DNA of 64,000 nt from Paenibacillus marchantiae (GTDB taxonomy: Bacteria; Bacillota; Bacilli; Paenibacillales; Paenibacillaceae). Below, piece by piece: positions 45,885-59,183 of this stretch. Both the position numbers and the translations under genes were made by a program. The notes under the pieces were generated by a model, which did no database searches, had not been told where the DNA came from, and worked only from the letters and a program-made list of their open reading frames with translations. Location of the stretch: the NCBI RefSeq assembly GCF_028771845.1, contig NZ_CP118270.1, forward strand, positions 682,001 through 746,000, given 5' to 3'. The stretch's first letter is position 1. The number at the start of each line of letters is the position of its first letter.

Positions 45885-47630
45885 ATGAACATCCAATGGA
45901 TCAGGCAGCTTAATAAACGCATTTTCTCTGGTTCCTACCGCAGTATACGGACCAAGCTGCTCTTCTGTTTTCTCATCGTGACTCTGATTCCACTGCTCTC
46001 GCTTGGTGCGTTGTCCTATTACCAATCCGCCAAAATCATCAATTCCCAGTTTGGCAAATATGGTGAAAATGCTGTAGCGCAGTTGGAACAACAAACGAGC
46101 TCATCTTTAGGCCGAATGAAACAAATGAGTGAAACGATCTACTCGTATTTGCTTGATCCCGCCCATACAGATCTAAGGAATCAAGCACCTATAAGCTATA
46201 GCGAAATCATTGAGAAGAATGACTTTGAAGCCCTACTGAAATCGCTGCGGACGGACCAAACCGCAGGAATCTATATCATTACACCCTCTGGCTATTATTA
46301 TGGAGAGAACAATTTGGATGTTGCCAAGCTGAGAAATATGCCAGAATGGAAGACAAAACCTGCTTCTTATAAAGGACTATACTGGCTAGGCTTTTATATG
46401 CAAAATCACGCAATGAGCAGCTCAGGCGATTCGAATCTCCCCGTCCTTGGGCTCGCTGTTCCGATTCATAATTCCAACGGAACGCAAAACGGCAGTACTA
46501 TACTCATAGAGGAGAATGCGCAGGAATTAATCCATATGTTCAAACTATTTGAGACAGATACGAAGTCGCATCTGACCATTAAAGCTTCGGACGGAAGGAT
46601 TGTATATGAAAGCGCATCCAATTTTACGAAGAAGGATAGTGACATTACATGGATTCGGACGCTTGCCGTGAACCAGTGGACCATCGAAGCGAGATTACCT
46701 GCCAAAGCCTTCTACTTGTCCTCGGGCATTATTCGGTCGAATACCATTGTCGTAGCCATTATTTCATGTCTGCTTGCCTTTGGATTCGCCTATCTGTTCT
46801 CATCGAGGTTTACAGCACGTATTCGTACGCTAAAGGATTCGATGCAGAAGGTCAGCTTCGGTAAGCTGGATACACGGATGCCGATCGAAGGTCGAGATGA
46901 GCTAGGTAGCCTTGATATGAGTTTTAACCGGATGGTAAGTGGTGTCCAATCGCTTGTACAAGAAGTGGAACAGAGCGAAAGACTCAAGAAGGAAGCGGAA
47001 CTGAAGGCTTTTCATTATCAGATTAACCCTCACCTGCTGTTCAATACGTTGAACTCCATTCAGTGGAAGGCCCGTCTGGAAGGGGCTGATGATATCCGTC
47101 AGATGTTATATCACTTAACGATGGTGCTGGAAGGAAATCTGGATATATCGCAGGAACTGATCACGGTGGGCAGAGAACTACGCATGATTGAGCATTTCTT
47201 GAAAATTCAGGAGATCAGGTACGGAAATGTGTTCAGCTATGAGCTGAATTGCGAAGACTCACTGAAGCAGTATCTGATCCCGCGTATGACTCTGCAGCCG
47301 CTGTTTGAAAATATATTTTTCCACGGCTTCACGGATGGGATAGGTGTAATTAAGCTGGATGTCATCGTGGAAAAAAATGAACTTCTGCTGGCTCTCCGGG
47401 ATAATGGAGCGGGTATGACGGAAGAAAAACGGGAGCGTTTGCTTGTTCCAGATCCAAAACGTCGTGGACGCGGAGGATTAGGCGTCCAGAACGCAGACCA
47501 GAAATTCAAACTGCATTTCGGCCCGCAGTACGGGCTTACGGTATTTTCGACTAAGGGTGAAGGTACAGCGATTGTCATTCATTGGCCCAAAGAGGAGGAG
47601 CGTCCGGATGGATACAGCAAAGAGAATTAA
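45885..47630 (+). CDS. yesM: YesM-type sensor histidine kinase
   Basis: 581 residues. Two membrane segments (about 25-45 and 280-305) enclose an extracellular sensor domain, followed by HAMP and the YesM-type kinase core. The phosphoacceptor is His377 in FHYQINPHLLFNTLNSIQ, and the ATP-binding motif DNGAGM follows. It overlaps the response-regulator gene by 23 bases. By position it should sense an extracellular sugar, perhaps through the binding protein, and activate the downstream importer operon. Confidence 0.94.
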   Translation: MNIQWIRQLNKRIFSGSYRSIRTKLLFCFLIVTLIPLLSLGALSYYQSAKIINSQFGKYGENAVAQLEQQTSSSLGRMKQMSETIYSYLLDPAHTDLRNQAPISYSEIIEKNDFEALLKSLRTDQTAGIYIITPSGYYYGENNLDVAKLRNMPEWKTKPASYKGLYWLGFYMQNHAMSSSGDSNLPVLGLAVPIHNSNGTQNGSTILIEENAQELIHMFKLFETDTKSHLTIKASDGRIVYESASNFTKKDSDITWIRTLAVNQWTIEARLPAKAFYLSSGIIRSNTIVVAIISCLLAFGFAYLFSSRFTARIRTLKDSMQKVSFGKLDTRMPIEGRDELGSLDMSFNRMVSGVQSLVQEVEQSERLKKEAELKAFHYQINPHLLFNTLNSIQWKARLEGADDIRQMLYHLTMVLEGNLDISQELITVGRELRMIEHFLKIQEIRYGNVFSYELNCEDSLKQYLIPRMTLQPLFENIFFHGFTDGIGVIKLDVIVEKNELLLALRDNGAGMTEEKRERLLVPDPKRRGRGGLGVQNADQKFKLHFGPQYGLTVFSTKGEGTAIVIHWPKEEERPDGYSKEN

Positions 47631-48792
47631 GGTGCTGATTGCAGATGATGAGAGTATTGTACGGAAAGGCCTACGTTCGACCGTAGCTTGGGAGAAATAT
47701 GGAATGGAAGTTATAGCTGACGCGCCCAATGGACAAAAAGCCTGGGAAGCCTTTCTGGAGCATCGGCCTGAAATTGTAATAACAGATATTGTAATGCCAG
47801 AGATGGATGGCATCGAGCTGTCTCGCAAGATAAAGGAGATGGCGGCGAAGACCAAAATAATTCTGCTCAGTTGCCACCGCGACTTTGAATACGCACAGCA
47901 GGGAATTCAACTTGGGGCCTCCGGATATCTTTTGAAAACCGCTTTTGAGGACGAAGAACTTGAAGACATGTTAAAGAAGTTCCAGCAGGAACTGTCTGTC
48001 TCCGCTCCCCCCTCTCCAAAAGATGAAGGACGTATGGAAACACTGCTCTTTGCATGGCTGAATGGACATAGCTGTAAATTTCCAGAGGAGCTGGAGAAGC
48101 TGCATGGCGGTCAATCGCATTTTAATGGTCAGCCGCTGTTAATATATCTGATTCGAACAGCAGAATGCGGAGCATCTTGGACCGAGCTGCTACAAGAAGC
48201 TGAGAAAAATGACCGCAGCATGCGCGAGGGTACGATCATTCCTTATGGAGAAGAATACTACTATTGGATCGTTCCTGATACGCTGCGAGGGTCTGCAGAC
48301 AGCCTGCTGGTAGAGAGTAAGAGCAAATGCAGTCAGCTGAAGTGGACTCGTAAAGAATCCTTGCTCAACAGCGATGATCTGAAGCAGGCTTTCCAAAACC
48401 TTCATAAAGAAGCTGAGCTAGAGAAGCTGTATGGGATATCCTTAAATCATTGGCCAGATCCGATCTGGAAAGCCGTGAATCTACTGTATGCTAATCCCGC
48501 AGCTGACTGGTCAGCCAGCGAACTGGCGGAAGAGGTTGGGCTCAGCCGCAGTCATTTCTCCATTCTCTTTAAGAAGGCTGTCGGTGATAGTTTCATTGCC
48601 TTCCAATATAAACGGAAACTACGCCTTGCATATGGCTTACTGCGGGATACACATCTAACCATGCAGGAAATTGCGGAACGGACAGGACTTGGAGACAGCA
48701 AATATTTTAGCAAATGGTTCAAACGCTGTACGGGTCAGACACCGAGTCATTACCGTGCCCAACAAAAAGACGACAGCTCTCGAACAGATTGA
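47608..48792 (+). CDS. yesN: YesN-type response regulator, AraC DNA-binding domain
   Basis: 394 residues. The receiver domain has IADDESIVRKGLR and phosphoacceptor Asp60 in ITDIVMPEMDG. A variable middle follows, then a C-terminal AraC pair of helix-turn-helices (SASELAEEVGLSRSHFSILF and TMQEIAERTGLGDSKYFSKW). GGAGGAG precedes the ATG at 47608, inside the end of yesM. It most likely activates the sugar operon that starts at 48922, where the inverted repeat at 48848-48887 is the obvious candidate site. Confidence 0.94.
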   Translation: MDTAKRIKVLIADDESIVRKGLRSTVAWEKYGMEVIADAPNGQKAWEAFLEHRPEIVITDIVMPEMDGIELSRKIKEMAAKTKIILLSCHRDFEYAQQGIQLGASGYLLKTAFEDEELEDMLKKFQQELSVSAPPSPKDEGRMETLLFAWLNGHSCKFPEELEKLHGGQSHFNGQPLLIYLIRTAECGASWTELLQEAEKNDRSMREGTIIPYGEEYYYWIVPDTLRGSADSLLVESKSKCSQLKWTRKESLLNSDDLKQAFQNLHKEAELEKLYGISLNHWPDPIWKAVNLLYANPAADWSASELAEEVGLSRSHFSILFKKAVGDSFIAFQYKRKLRLAYGLLRDTHLTMQEIAERTGLGDSKYFSKWFKRCTGQTPSHYRAQQKDDSSRTD

Positions 48793-48847
48793 CACCTGCT
48801 TCAATAATTCGAACAAAATCACAACAACATTCGAATAGATACACGTT

Positions 48848-48887
48848 TTGAACCGCTTTCAATCGCGTTACGATGAAAGCGGTTCAA
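48848..48887. promoter_or_regulatory. Perfect 14-bp inverted repeat upstream of the sugar-binding-protein gene
   Basis: TTGAACCGCTTTCA at 48848-48861 and TGAAAGCGGTTCAA at 48874-48887 are exact inverse copies with a 12-base centre (ATCGCGTTACGA). Each arm resembles a cre half-repeat. No T-tract follows, so it looks like an operator rather than a terminator; the start codon is 35 bases downstream. Confidence 0.75.
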
Positions 48888-48921
48888 TTATTATAAACCT
48901 CACTGACAGGGAGCTGACAAT

Positions 48922-50184
48922 ATGAAAAAAAGAATTTCACACATTGTCCTTGCAACGACGCTAATGGTATCTATACTGTCTGCATGCAGCGGTAACGCTG
49001 GAACAGCCAATCCGGAGAACGGCGGTTCGGATCAGACGAAGACGCTTCGTTTTGCAACCTGGGATACGGGAGACGCGCTCAAAATTGAGCAGGATATCGC
49101 CAAGAAGTTTGAAGCAGAACATCCCGGTACAAAGGTGCAGGTTGAGGCCTATGCGGACGGATTTGACCAGAAGCTTGCCGCAGGCTTTGGAGCGGGCAAC
49201 CCGCCAGACGTCATGTACATGTGGGACTTCCCTACTTACCATCAATCTCTTGAACCACTGGATAGTTTCGCAGAAAAAGATAAAGACCTGAAGATAGATG
49301 ATTTTTACAAAGGATTGTTCAACTATGGAAAAATTGACGATAAGCTATACGGCATTCCGGCCGGCTTCACGACTCGTGTCGTCTATTATAACAAAAAGCT
49401 CTTTGATGCTGCCGGTGTCCCTTATCCTAAAGACGGATGGGAATGGAGCGATTTCCAGGATATCGCTAAGAAGCTGACGGACACCTCCAAGAAGCAGTAC
49501 GGCTTCGGTGCCCGTGCCGAGAATGATACGTATGACTTGCAGGGCTTTGTCTGGAGCAACGGTGGCTCCTTTATTTCCCCAGATGGTAAAACCATCGAGG
49601 GCTACATGAACAGTAAAGAAACCGCTGAAGCCATCCAAATGTTTGGTGATATGGTGAAGGACGGCACCGCCGTACTTACAGGTGGTAAAGGCCAGCAAAG
49701 CGGTGATGATATCTTTAAAGGCGGTAAGATCGCCATGTGGGAAAGCGGAATCTGGCCGCTCGAATCATTCAAACAAGCGGGAGTTGATGTAGGTACGGTC
49801 GAAATTCCGGCTTTTCCAGGCAAACCGGTTAAAGGTGTACTTGCAGAATCTGCCCTGTCTATTGCCAAAGACTCCAAGAACAAAGATCTGGCATGGGAAT
49901 TCGTTAAATTTTATGTTTCTAATGAATCGATCAAAATGCGTGTTGCTGACCTGCCAGTACGACAAAGTGTTGTAAACGAACTCAAGAAGGATCAAGATCC
50001 GCTCTACAAACCTTATTACACCATGCTTGAGCGTTCGGACAATACACCTGCATTTCTACTCAATCCGAAGTGGAATGAAGTGAACCGACAGCTGTCGGCT
50101 GCAGTGGAAGCAGTTATGCACGGCAGCAATGCCCAAGAAGCGCTGAATCAGGCGGTTAAGGACAGCGAACGATATTTGAAATAA
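48922..50184 (+). CDS. Sugar ABC transporter substrate-binding lipoprotein (CUT1)
   Basis: 420-residue extracellular binding protein. The lipobox is LSAC. KTLRFATWDTGDALKIEQDI and GFGAGNPPDVMYMWDFPTY are typical of family 1 (maltose/oligosaccharide-type) binding proteins. It heads a tight operon of two permeases, beta-galactosidase, a dehydrogenase and two glycine-decarboxylase-like genes. Its ligand is probably a beta-galactoside or related oligosaccharide, judged only from the hydrolase. Confidence 0.93.
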   Translation: MKKRISHIVLATTLMVSILSACSGNAGTANPENGGSDQTKTLRFATWDTGDALKIEQDIAKKFEAEHPGTKVQVEAYADGFDQKLAAGFGAGNPPDVMYMWDFPTYHQSLEPLDSFAEKDKDLKIDDFYKGLFNYGKIDDKLYGIPAGFTTRVVYYNKKLFDAAGVPYPKDGWEWSDFQDIAKKLTDTSKKQYGFGARAENDTYDLQGFVWSNGGSFISPDGKTIEGYMNSKETAEAIQMFGDMVKDGTAVLTGGKGQQSGDDIFKGGKIAMWESGIWPLESFKQAGVDVGTVEIPAFPGKPVKGVLAESALSIAKDSKNKDLAWEFVKFYVSNESIKMRVADLPVRQSVVNELKKDQDPLYKPYYTMLERSDNTPAFLLNPKWNEVNRQLSAAVEAVMHGSNAQEALNQAVKDSERYLK

Positions 50185-50208
50185 CACTTGTAGAAAGAAG
50201 GTTAGGAG

Positions 50209-51195
50209 ATGGCTCAGACCTACCTGCAGAATACATCAGAACCGACAGCTACCCTTAAGGCCTTGAAAAAACGTAGATGGGGTGGGCTTGCACCCTACCT
50301 CTTTATCTTCCCTTGGATATTTGGATTTGTTTTCTTCACTTTAGGCCCCCTGCTGTTCTCATTGGTCATTTCATTTTTCGATTGGCCAATCGTCGGTAAG
50401 GTAACTTTTATCGGGCTAGACAACTACGTAGAGATGTTTTCGAATGATCCGCTTTTTTGGAAATCTTTATTTGTAACTTTGAAATTTGCAGCCCTCTTCG
50501 TTCCGCTCAATATTATAGTCGCACTCGGACTTGCCATGCTGCTTAATCAAAGGGTTAAAGGAAGCGCCATTTTCCGTACGGCATTTTATCTCCCCTCTGT
50601 AATTTCAGGTGTTGCGCTTGCTATGATCTGGTCCTGGGTATACAGCGGAGACTATGGAATTCTGAACTACTTCTTGTCTGTCCTGGGTATTCAAGGGCCC
50701 GATTGGCTGAATGATACAAACTGGTCGCTTGTTGCAATGGTCGTTGCCAGCCTCTGGGGACAAGGATCGATGATGCTTATTTTCCTAGCTGGACTTAAAG
50801 GCATTCCTAAGGACCTGTATGAATCGGCATCAATCGACGGAGCAGGTAAAATCCGAAAGTTCTTGAGTGTAACCATTCCGATGATTACGCCAACCATTCT
50901 GTTCAATCTCATTACATCAATTATTGCAGCATTCCAGCAATTAACTCTCGCCCTGCTACTTACGGGAGGCGGGCCAATGAAATCAACCTATTTCTATGCG
51001 ATGTACATGTATGAGAACGCTTTCAAATATTTTAAGATGGGTTACTCTGCCGCCAACGCCTGGTTTATGTTTCTGATCGTGCTTACCTTGACGTTTCTGG
51101 TATTCAAATCTTCGGAAGCCTGGGTGTTCTATGAAGGTGAAATGAAAAAGCAGCCGCAGAAGAAACTTAAGGCCAGTACAAGGGGGCGGTCCTAA
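50209..51195 (+). CDS. Sugar ABC transporter permease (MalF/UgpA type)
   Basis: 328 residues, about six membrane segments, starting LAPYLFIFPWIFGFVFFTLG. The EAA loop is YESASIDGAGKIRKFLSVTIP. GAAGG lies 7 bases before the ATG, 24 bases past the binding-protein stop. Its stop overlaps the start of the second permease (TAATG). No ATPase is encoded in the cluster. Confidence 0.94.
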   Translation: MAQTYLQNTSEPTATLKALKKRRWGGLAPYLFIFPWIFGFVFFTLGPLLFSLVISFFDWPIVGKVTFIGLDNYVEMFSNDPLFWKSLFVTLKFAALFVPLNIIVALGLAMLLNQRVKGSAIFRTAFYLPSVISGVALAMIWSWVYSGDYGILNYFLSVLGIQGPDWLNDTNWSLVAMVVASLWGQGSMMLIFLAGLKGIPKDLYESASIDGAGKIRKFLSVTIPMITPTILFNLITSIIAAFQQLTLALLLTGGGPMKSTYFYAMYMYENAFKYFKMGYSAANAWFMFLIVLTLTFLVFKSSEAWVFYEGEMKKQPQKKLKASTRGRS

Positions 51196-52007
51196 TGAAA
51201 AAAATAGTTGCATACACGTTGCTGATTGGGTTCTCACTGCTATTCATCGCCCCACTGTTCTGGGCGGTGACCACGGCACTGAAATCACCGCAGGAGCTCT
51301 ATCTGTTCCCTCCCAAATGGATTCCGTCCGTCTGGAAATTCAGTAACTTCGCAGAGGCATGGAACATCCAGCCCTTTAATTTATTTTTGAAAAACACACT
51401 GCTCGTTACGGTCTTATCCACCCTTGGACAGCTGATATCCTGTACGCTCGTCGCTTACGGCTTCGCCAGATTCCAGTTCAAGGGGCGTGATTTCCTGTTT
51501 CTTGTCGTTCTGGCTACCATGATGATCCCTTGGGAAGTAACGATGATTCCGCAGTATATGGAGTTTAACTATTTGGGTTGGATCAACACACTCAAACCGC
51601 TGATTATTCCATCGTGGTTCGGATCTGCCTATTATATCTTTTTGTTGCGGCAGTTCATTATGACCCTCCCCCGGGAGCTGGATGAAGCAGCGACGATTGA
51701 CGGCGCTAGTAAAATGACGATTCTGCTGCGAATCATCGTACCGCTAATGGGACCTTCGCTGATCCTGGTCTCCGTATTCCAGTTCATGAGTTGTTGGAAT
51801 GACTATCTGGGACCACTCATTTTCCTGAATGATCAGACGAAATATACGTTAACGCTCGGCCTATCTCAATTTAAGGGCATGTACGGTGTTGATATGCAAT
51901 CCATCATGGCCATCACCTGCTTAATTTCGATTCCACCACTTGCGATTTTCTTCTTCGCTCAGCGTTACATTGTCGGCGGAATTGCCACGACAGGTATTAA
52001 AGGTTAG
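51195..52007 (+). CDS. Sugar ABC transporter permease (MalG/UgpE type)
   Basis: 270 residues. Shows VTTALKSPQELYLFPPKWIP near the N-terminus, the EAA loop DEAATIDGASKMTILLRIIVP, and the C-terminal RYIVGGIATTGIKG typical of MalG-type proteins. It overlaps the preceding permease by one base and is followed 22 bases later by the beta-galactosidase gene. Confidence 0.94.
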   Translation: MKKIVAYTLLIGFSLLFIAPLFWAVTTALKSPQELYLFPPKWIPSVWKFSNFAEAWNIQPFNLFLKNTLLVTVLSTLGQLISCTLVAYGFARFQFKGRDFLFLVVLATMMIPWEVTMIPQYMEFNYLGWINTLKPLIIPSWFGSAYYIFLLRQFIMTLPRELDEAATIDGASKMTILLRIIVPLMGPSLILVSVFQFMSCWNDYLGPLIFLNDQTKYTLTLGLSQFKGMYGVDMQSIMAITCLISIPPLAIFFFAQRYIVGGIATTGIKG

Positions 52008-52020
52008 GACACACAGATAG

Positions 52021-55945
<3,925 letters not shown>

Positions 55946-55993
55946 GACGATAAGAATTACCATTTTCCCAACATATGAACGGAGGCGTTAATT

Positions 55994-57394
55994 GTGGCTG
56001 ACAACAAAACATATGCCCATCCCTATATTCCAAATACCGTTCCGGAGGTCCGGGACGCGATGCTGAAAGAAATTGGTTTAACGTCTATGGAGCAACTCCA
56101 CGACGCGATCCCTGACAGCCTGAAGCTGAAGCGGGAGATGGACCTTCCGCCAGCCATGAACGAGTATGAACTGCGCCGACATATTGATGGACTGTTAGCA
56201 AAGAACAAGCACAGTGGAGATTATCTTAATTTTCTGGGTGCAGGATGCTGGCAGCATTTCATCCCGGCTGTATGCGACGAGATCAATCAGCGTTCTGAGT
56301 TCGTGACGGCCTATGCCGGAGAACCTTACGAAGACCATGGTCGATTCCAAGCCCTATTCGAATATCAGAGCCTGCTTGCCGAGCTCGTGGACATGGATGT
56401 CGTAAATGTTCCAACCTTTGACTGGGCTCAGGCGGCTTCCACCGCGATTCGGATGGCTGGGCGTATTACAGGGCGCAAAACCGTGCTGCTCCCGCGTTCC
56501 GTAGATCCGGATAAGGCGGCGATTATTCGTAATTACTGTACTCCGGTAATGGAGATTCAGTATGTTGACATCGATCAGGTAACAGGACGAATGGATCTGA
56601 ATGATCTGAGCAGCAAATTAAATGACGATACGGCGGCAGTATACTTTGAAAATCCCTGTTATCTTGGAATCATTGAGGATCAGGGTGCCGAGATATCTGA
56701 ACTAGCTCATAAGATTAATGCCGTTTCTATTGTAGGTGTTGATCCCATATCACTTGGAGTTCTGGAGCCTCCGGGCCATTACGGGGCCGATATCATTTGC
56801 GGAGATTTACAGCCGCTGGGTATGCATATGAACTTTGGCGGTGGGCAGGCTGGCTTCATTGCAACACGTGATGAGGAAAAATACGTAATGGAATACCCTT
56901 CCCGGCTATTTGGCATCGTGCCAACCGAAGTGGAAGGCGAATATGGCTTCGGAGATGTGGCCTATGAACGTACATCATTCGCTCTTCGGGAGAAAGGCAA
57001 GGAATCGGTAGGAACTCAGACCGCATTATGGGGCATTACGGCAGGAGTATATCTGGCTCTTCTCGGTCCTGCTGGAATGCAAGAGGTTGGCAGCACCATT
57101 ATCCAGAAATCGCATTACGCTGCAAAACAGATATCACGAATTCCAGGTGTATCTCTTCACTTCGAAAATGGCACCTTTTTCAAAGAGTTTGTTGTTGATT
57201 TTAATGATACAGGTCTAACCGTTGATGAGATCAACCAAAGATTAATGGAGACAGGAATTTTCGGAGGTAAGGATCTGTCTTTATCCTACCCATCATGGGG
57301 TCAATGTGCACTGTACTGCGTTACGGAAACGCATACCCAGGCGGATTTGGACCGACTCGTCGATACTCTTCGTTCCATTGTCAGCACGTCATAA
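55994..57394 (+). CDS. Glycine dehydrogenase (decarboxylating) subunit 1 homologue, divergent
   Basis: 466 residues, GTG start with GGAGG 8 bases before it. Overall it follows GcvPA, the half of two-subunit P-protein that does not carry the PLP lysine: YIPNTVPEVRDAMLKEIG at the N-terminus and YLNFLGAGCWQHFIPAV near residue 80. Segments expected near the active site are changed: TAYAGEPYEDHGRFQALF replaces the usual TAYTPYQPEISQG-type sequence, and PTFDWAQAASTAIRMA replaces SMYDG-type sequence. With its partner it should form a PLP-dependent decarboxylase-like enzyme. Its place in a sugar operon with no gcvT or gcvH argues against ordinary glycine cleavage. Confidence 0.85.
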   Translation: MADNKTYAHPYIPNTVPEVRDAMLKEIGLTSMEQLHDAIPDSLKLKREMDLPPAMNEYELRRHIDGLLAKNKHSGDYLNFLGAGCWQHFIPAVCDEINQRSEFVTAYAGEPYEDHGRFQALFEYQSLLAELVDMDVVNVPTFDWAQAASTAIRMAGRITGRKTVLLPRSVDPDKAAIIRNYCTPVMEIQYVDIDQVTGRMDLNDLSSKLNDDTAAVYFENPCYLGIIEDQGAEISELAHKINAVSIVGVDPISLGVLEPPGHYGADIICGDLQPLGMHMNFGGGQAGFIATRDEEKYVMEYPSRLFGIVPTEVEGEYGFGDVAYERTSFALREKGKESVGTQTALWGITAGVYLALLGPAGMQEVGSTIIQKSHYAAKQISRIPGVSLHFENGTFFKEFVVDFNDTGLTVDEINQRLMETGIFGGKDLSLSYPSWGQCALYCVTETHTQADLDRLVDTLRSIVSTS

Positions 57395-57421
57395 CGATCA
57401 TATAGAGGAGGACTGAACGCC

Positions 57422-58990
57422 ATGAAACGAATTCGCAGAGATCATAAGGTTCGGAAGTTTCACCAAGCTAAATGGGATGAGCCCGTTATCTTTGAACTTC
57501 ACCGACCCGGGGAGCGAGGCGTCGTGCCGCCGGGAACGGAAGCGACTGTAGCAGCTGAAGTAGGCTCCGCAGAAGACAACATACCGGCATCCATGTGGCG
57601 GCGCACTATTCCCGCTTTGCCAGAAATCGGGCAGGCAAAGGTACTGCGGCATTATCTGAGATTATCCCAGGAAACGCTGGGATCGGATATGAACGTGGAG
57701 ATTGGTCAGGGAACCTGCACGATGAAATATATTCCCCGGATTAACGAAATGCTTATCCGAAATCCACGTATGACCGAGCTTCATCCGCTACAAGATGTGG
57801 ATTCTGTTCAGGGGATGCTGGAGATATTCCACAATCTCGATCTGGCAATGCGAGAGATTTCGGGTATGGATGCGTTCTCCTTTCAGCCGAGTAGCGGAAC
57901 CCAGGCACTTCTGGCTATGGCCTCCATCGTTCGCGCCTATCATGATTCGCGCGGTGAAGGTGAGCAACGTGATGAGATTATTACAACGATCTTCTCTCAT
58001 CCTTCGCAAGCCGCTACAGCTGCGGTTAAGGGATATAAGATTATTACGTTGCATCCAGACGAGAATGGATTCCCGGACCTTGAGAAGCTGAAGAACGTTG
58101 TCTCCGAGCGGACTGCCGGATTTGTTGTGGCTAATCCAGAGGACACAGGCATCTACAATCATCGTATCCGAGAATTTACGGATGTCGTGCACGAAGCTGG
58201 TGGTGTCTGCTACTATGATCAGGCTAACGCCAATGGCCTGCTCGGAATTACACGAGCGAAGGAAGCGGGTTTTGATATGTGCTTTTTCAATCTTCACAAA
58301 ACCTTTGCTGCGCCCCATATGTGCGGTGGTCCTGCTACGGGCGCTCTCGGAGTGACGGAAGAATTGAAGAATTTCATGCCCGGCCCTTTGGTGGATAAGG
58401 AAGATGACGGACGTTATATTTTGAGAGATCAAACGGAAGTCAGCATTGGTAAGGTACGGAGTTTTCACGGTGTAGCCCAAACTGTACTCCGCTCCTACGC
58501 CTGGATTATGAGCCTCGGACCGGACGGTCTGAAGGATGTCGCTCAGGTGGCGGTGCTGAATAACAACTATCTATATCATAAAATTGTTCAAATACGAGGA
58601 GCGAGTGCCCCGTATGTCCAAGGACGCCGTTTAGAACAGGTCCGCTACAGCTGGAAACAACTCACGGATGAGACTGGAGTGACGACGGAGGATATTACGC
58701 GAAGAATGTGCGATTTTGGCTTGCATTACTGGACCTCTCATCACCCGTATATTGTTCCACAGCCGTTCACACTGGAGCCAACGGAATCCTATTCCAAGGA
58801 GGATCTCGACGAATATATCCATGCGCTGGAGCATATCTCAAATGAAGCCTATACTCAGCCAGATATCGTCAAATCAGCTCCGCATAACAGTACGGTGCAT
58901 CGCAATGACGAATCATCTTTGGACGACCCGAAACAATGGTGTATTACTTGGCGTGCATATTTGAAAAAAACACAGCCAGAGCTTCACTAA
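57422..58990 (+). CDS. Glycine dehydrogenase (decarboxylating) subunit 2 homologue, divergent
   Basis: 522 residues; follows GcvPB, which carries the PLP. The PLP-binding lysine is Lys293 in FFNLHKTFAAPHMCGGPATG. The preceding YYDQANANGLLGITRAKEAG and the FQPSSGTQALLAMA segment match the fold. The glycine-rich loop after the lysine, normally HGGGGPG, reads HMCGGPATG here, and the C-terminus runs on with QWCITWRAYLKK. It starts 27 bases after its partner gene and ends the operon before a terminator. PLP dependence is well supported; glycine as substrate is doubtful. Confidence 0.87.
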   Translation: MKRIRRDHKVRKFHQAKWDEPVIFELHRPGERGVVPPGTEATVAAEVGSAEDNIPASMWRRTIPALPEIGQAKVLRHYLRLSQETLGSDMNVEIGQGTCTMKYIPRINEMLIRNPRMTELHPLQDVDSVQGMLEIFHNLDLAMREISGMDAFSFQPSSGTQALLAMASIVRAYHDSRGEGEQRDEIITTIFSHPSQAATAAVKGYKIITLHPDENGFPDLEKLKNVVSERTAGFVVANPEDTGIYNHRIREFTDVVHEAGGVCYYDQANANGLLGITRAKEAGFDMCFFNLHKTFAAPHMCGGPATGALGVTEELKNFMPGPLVDKEDDGRYILRDQTEVSIGKVRSFHGVAQTVLRSYAWIMSLGPDGLKDVAQVAVLNNNYLYHKIVQIRGASAPYVQGRRLEQVRYSWKQLTDETGVTTEDITRRMCDFGLHYWTSHHPYIVPQPFTLEPTESYSKEDLDEYIHALEHISNEAYTQPDIVKSAPHNSTVHRNDESSLDDPKQWCITWRAYLKKTQPELH

Positions 58991-59076
58991 CTGCATTAGC
59001 ATGTACGCTGTAGCTACTCTTATTGTGCATATAGAGGAACATTAATATTACTCGTTTTATAAATAGACAGAAAAGC

Positions 59077-59107
59077 AGCGCCCCTCAACCGTGTTGAGGG
59101 GCGCTTT
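59077..59107. terminator. Terminator ending the sugar/PLP operon
   Basis: AGCGCCCCTCAA and TTGAGGGGCGCT form a perfect 12-bp stem with a 5-base loop. T-rich sequence on both sides suggests it also serves the convergent LysR gene. Confidence 0.88.
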
Positions 59108-59183
59108 AATATGATTCTATAGCTTTCAGTGGAGTTAAGATAACGATCTCTCCGGTTCCTCTTCCCCGTTTACACCTATTTTC

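Noticed and set aside
55946..55993. Glycine riboswitch before the glycine-decarboxylase-like genes
   Set aside because: The spacer is only 48 bases, too short for the tandem aptamer, and no other candidate leader is present.
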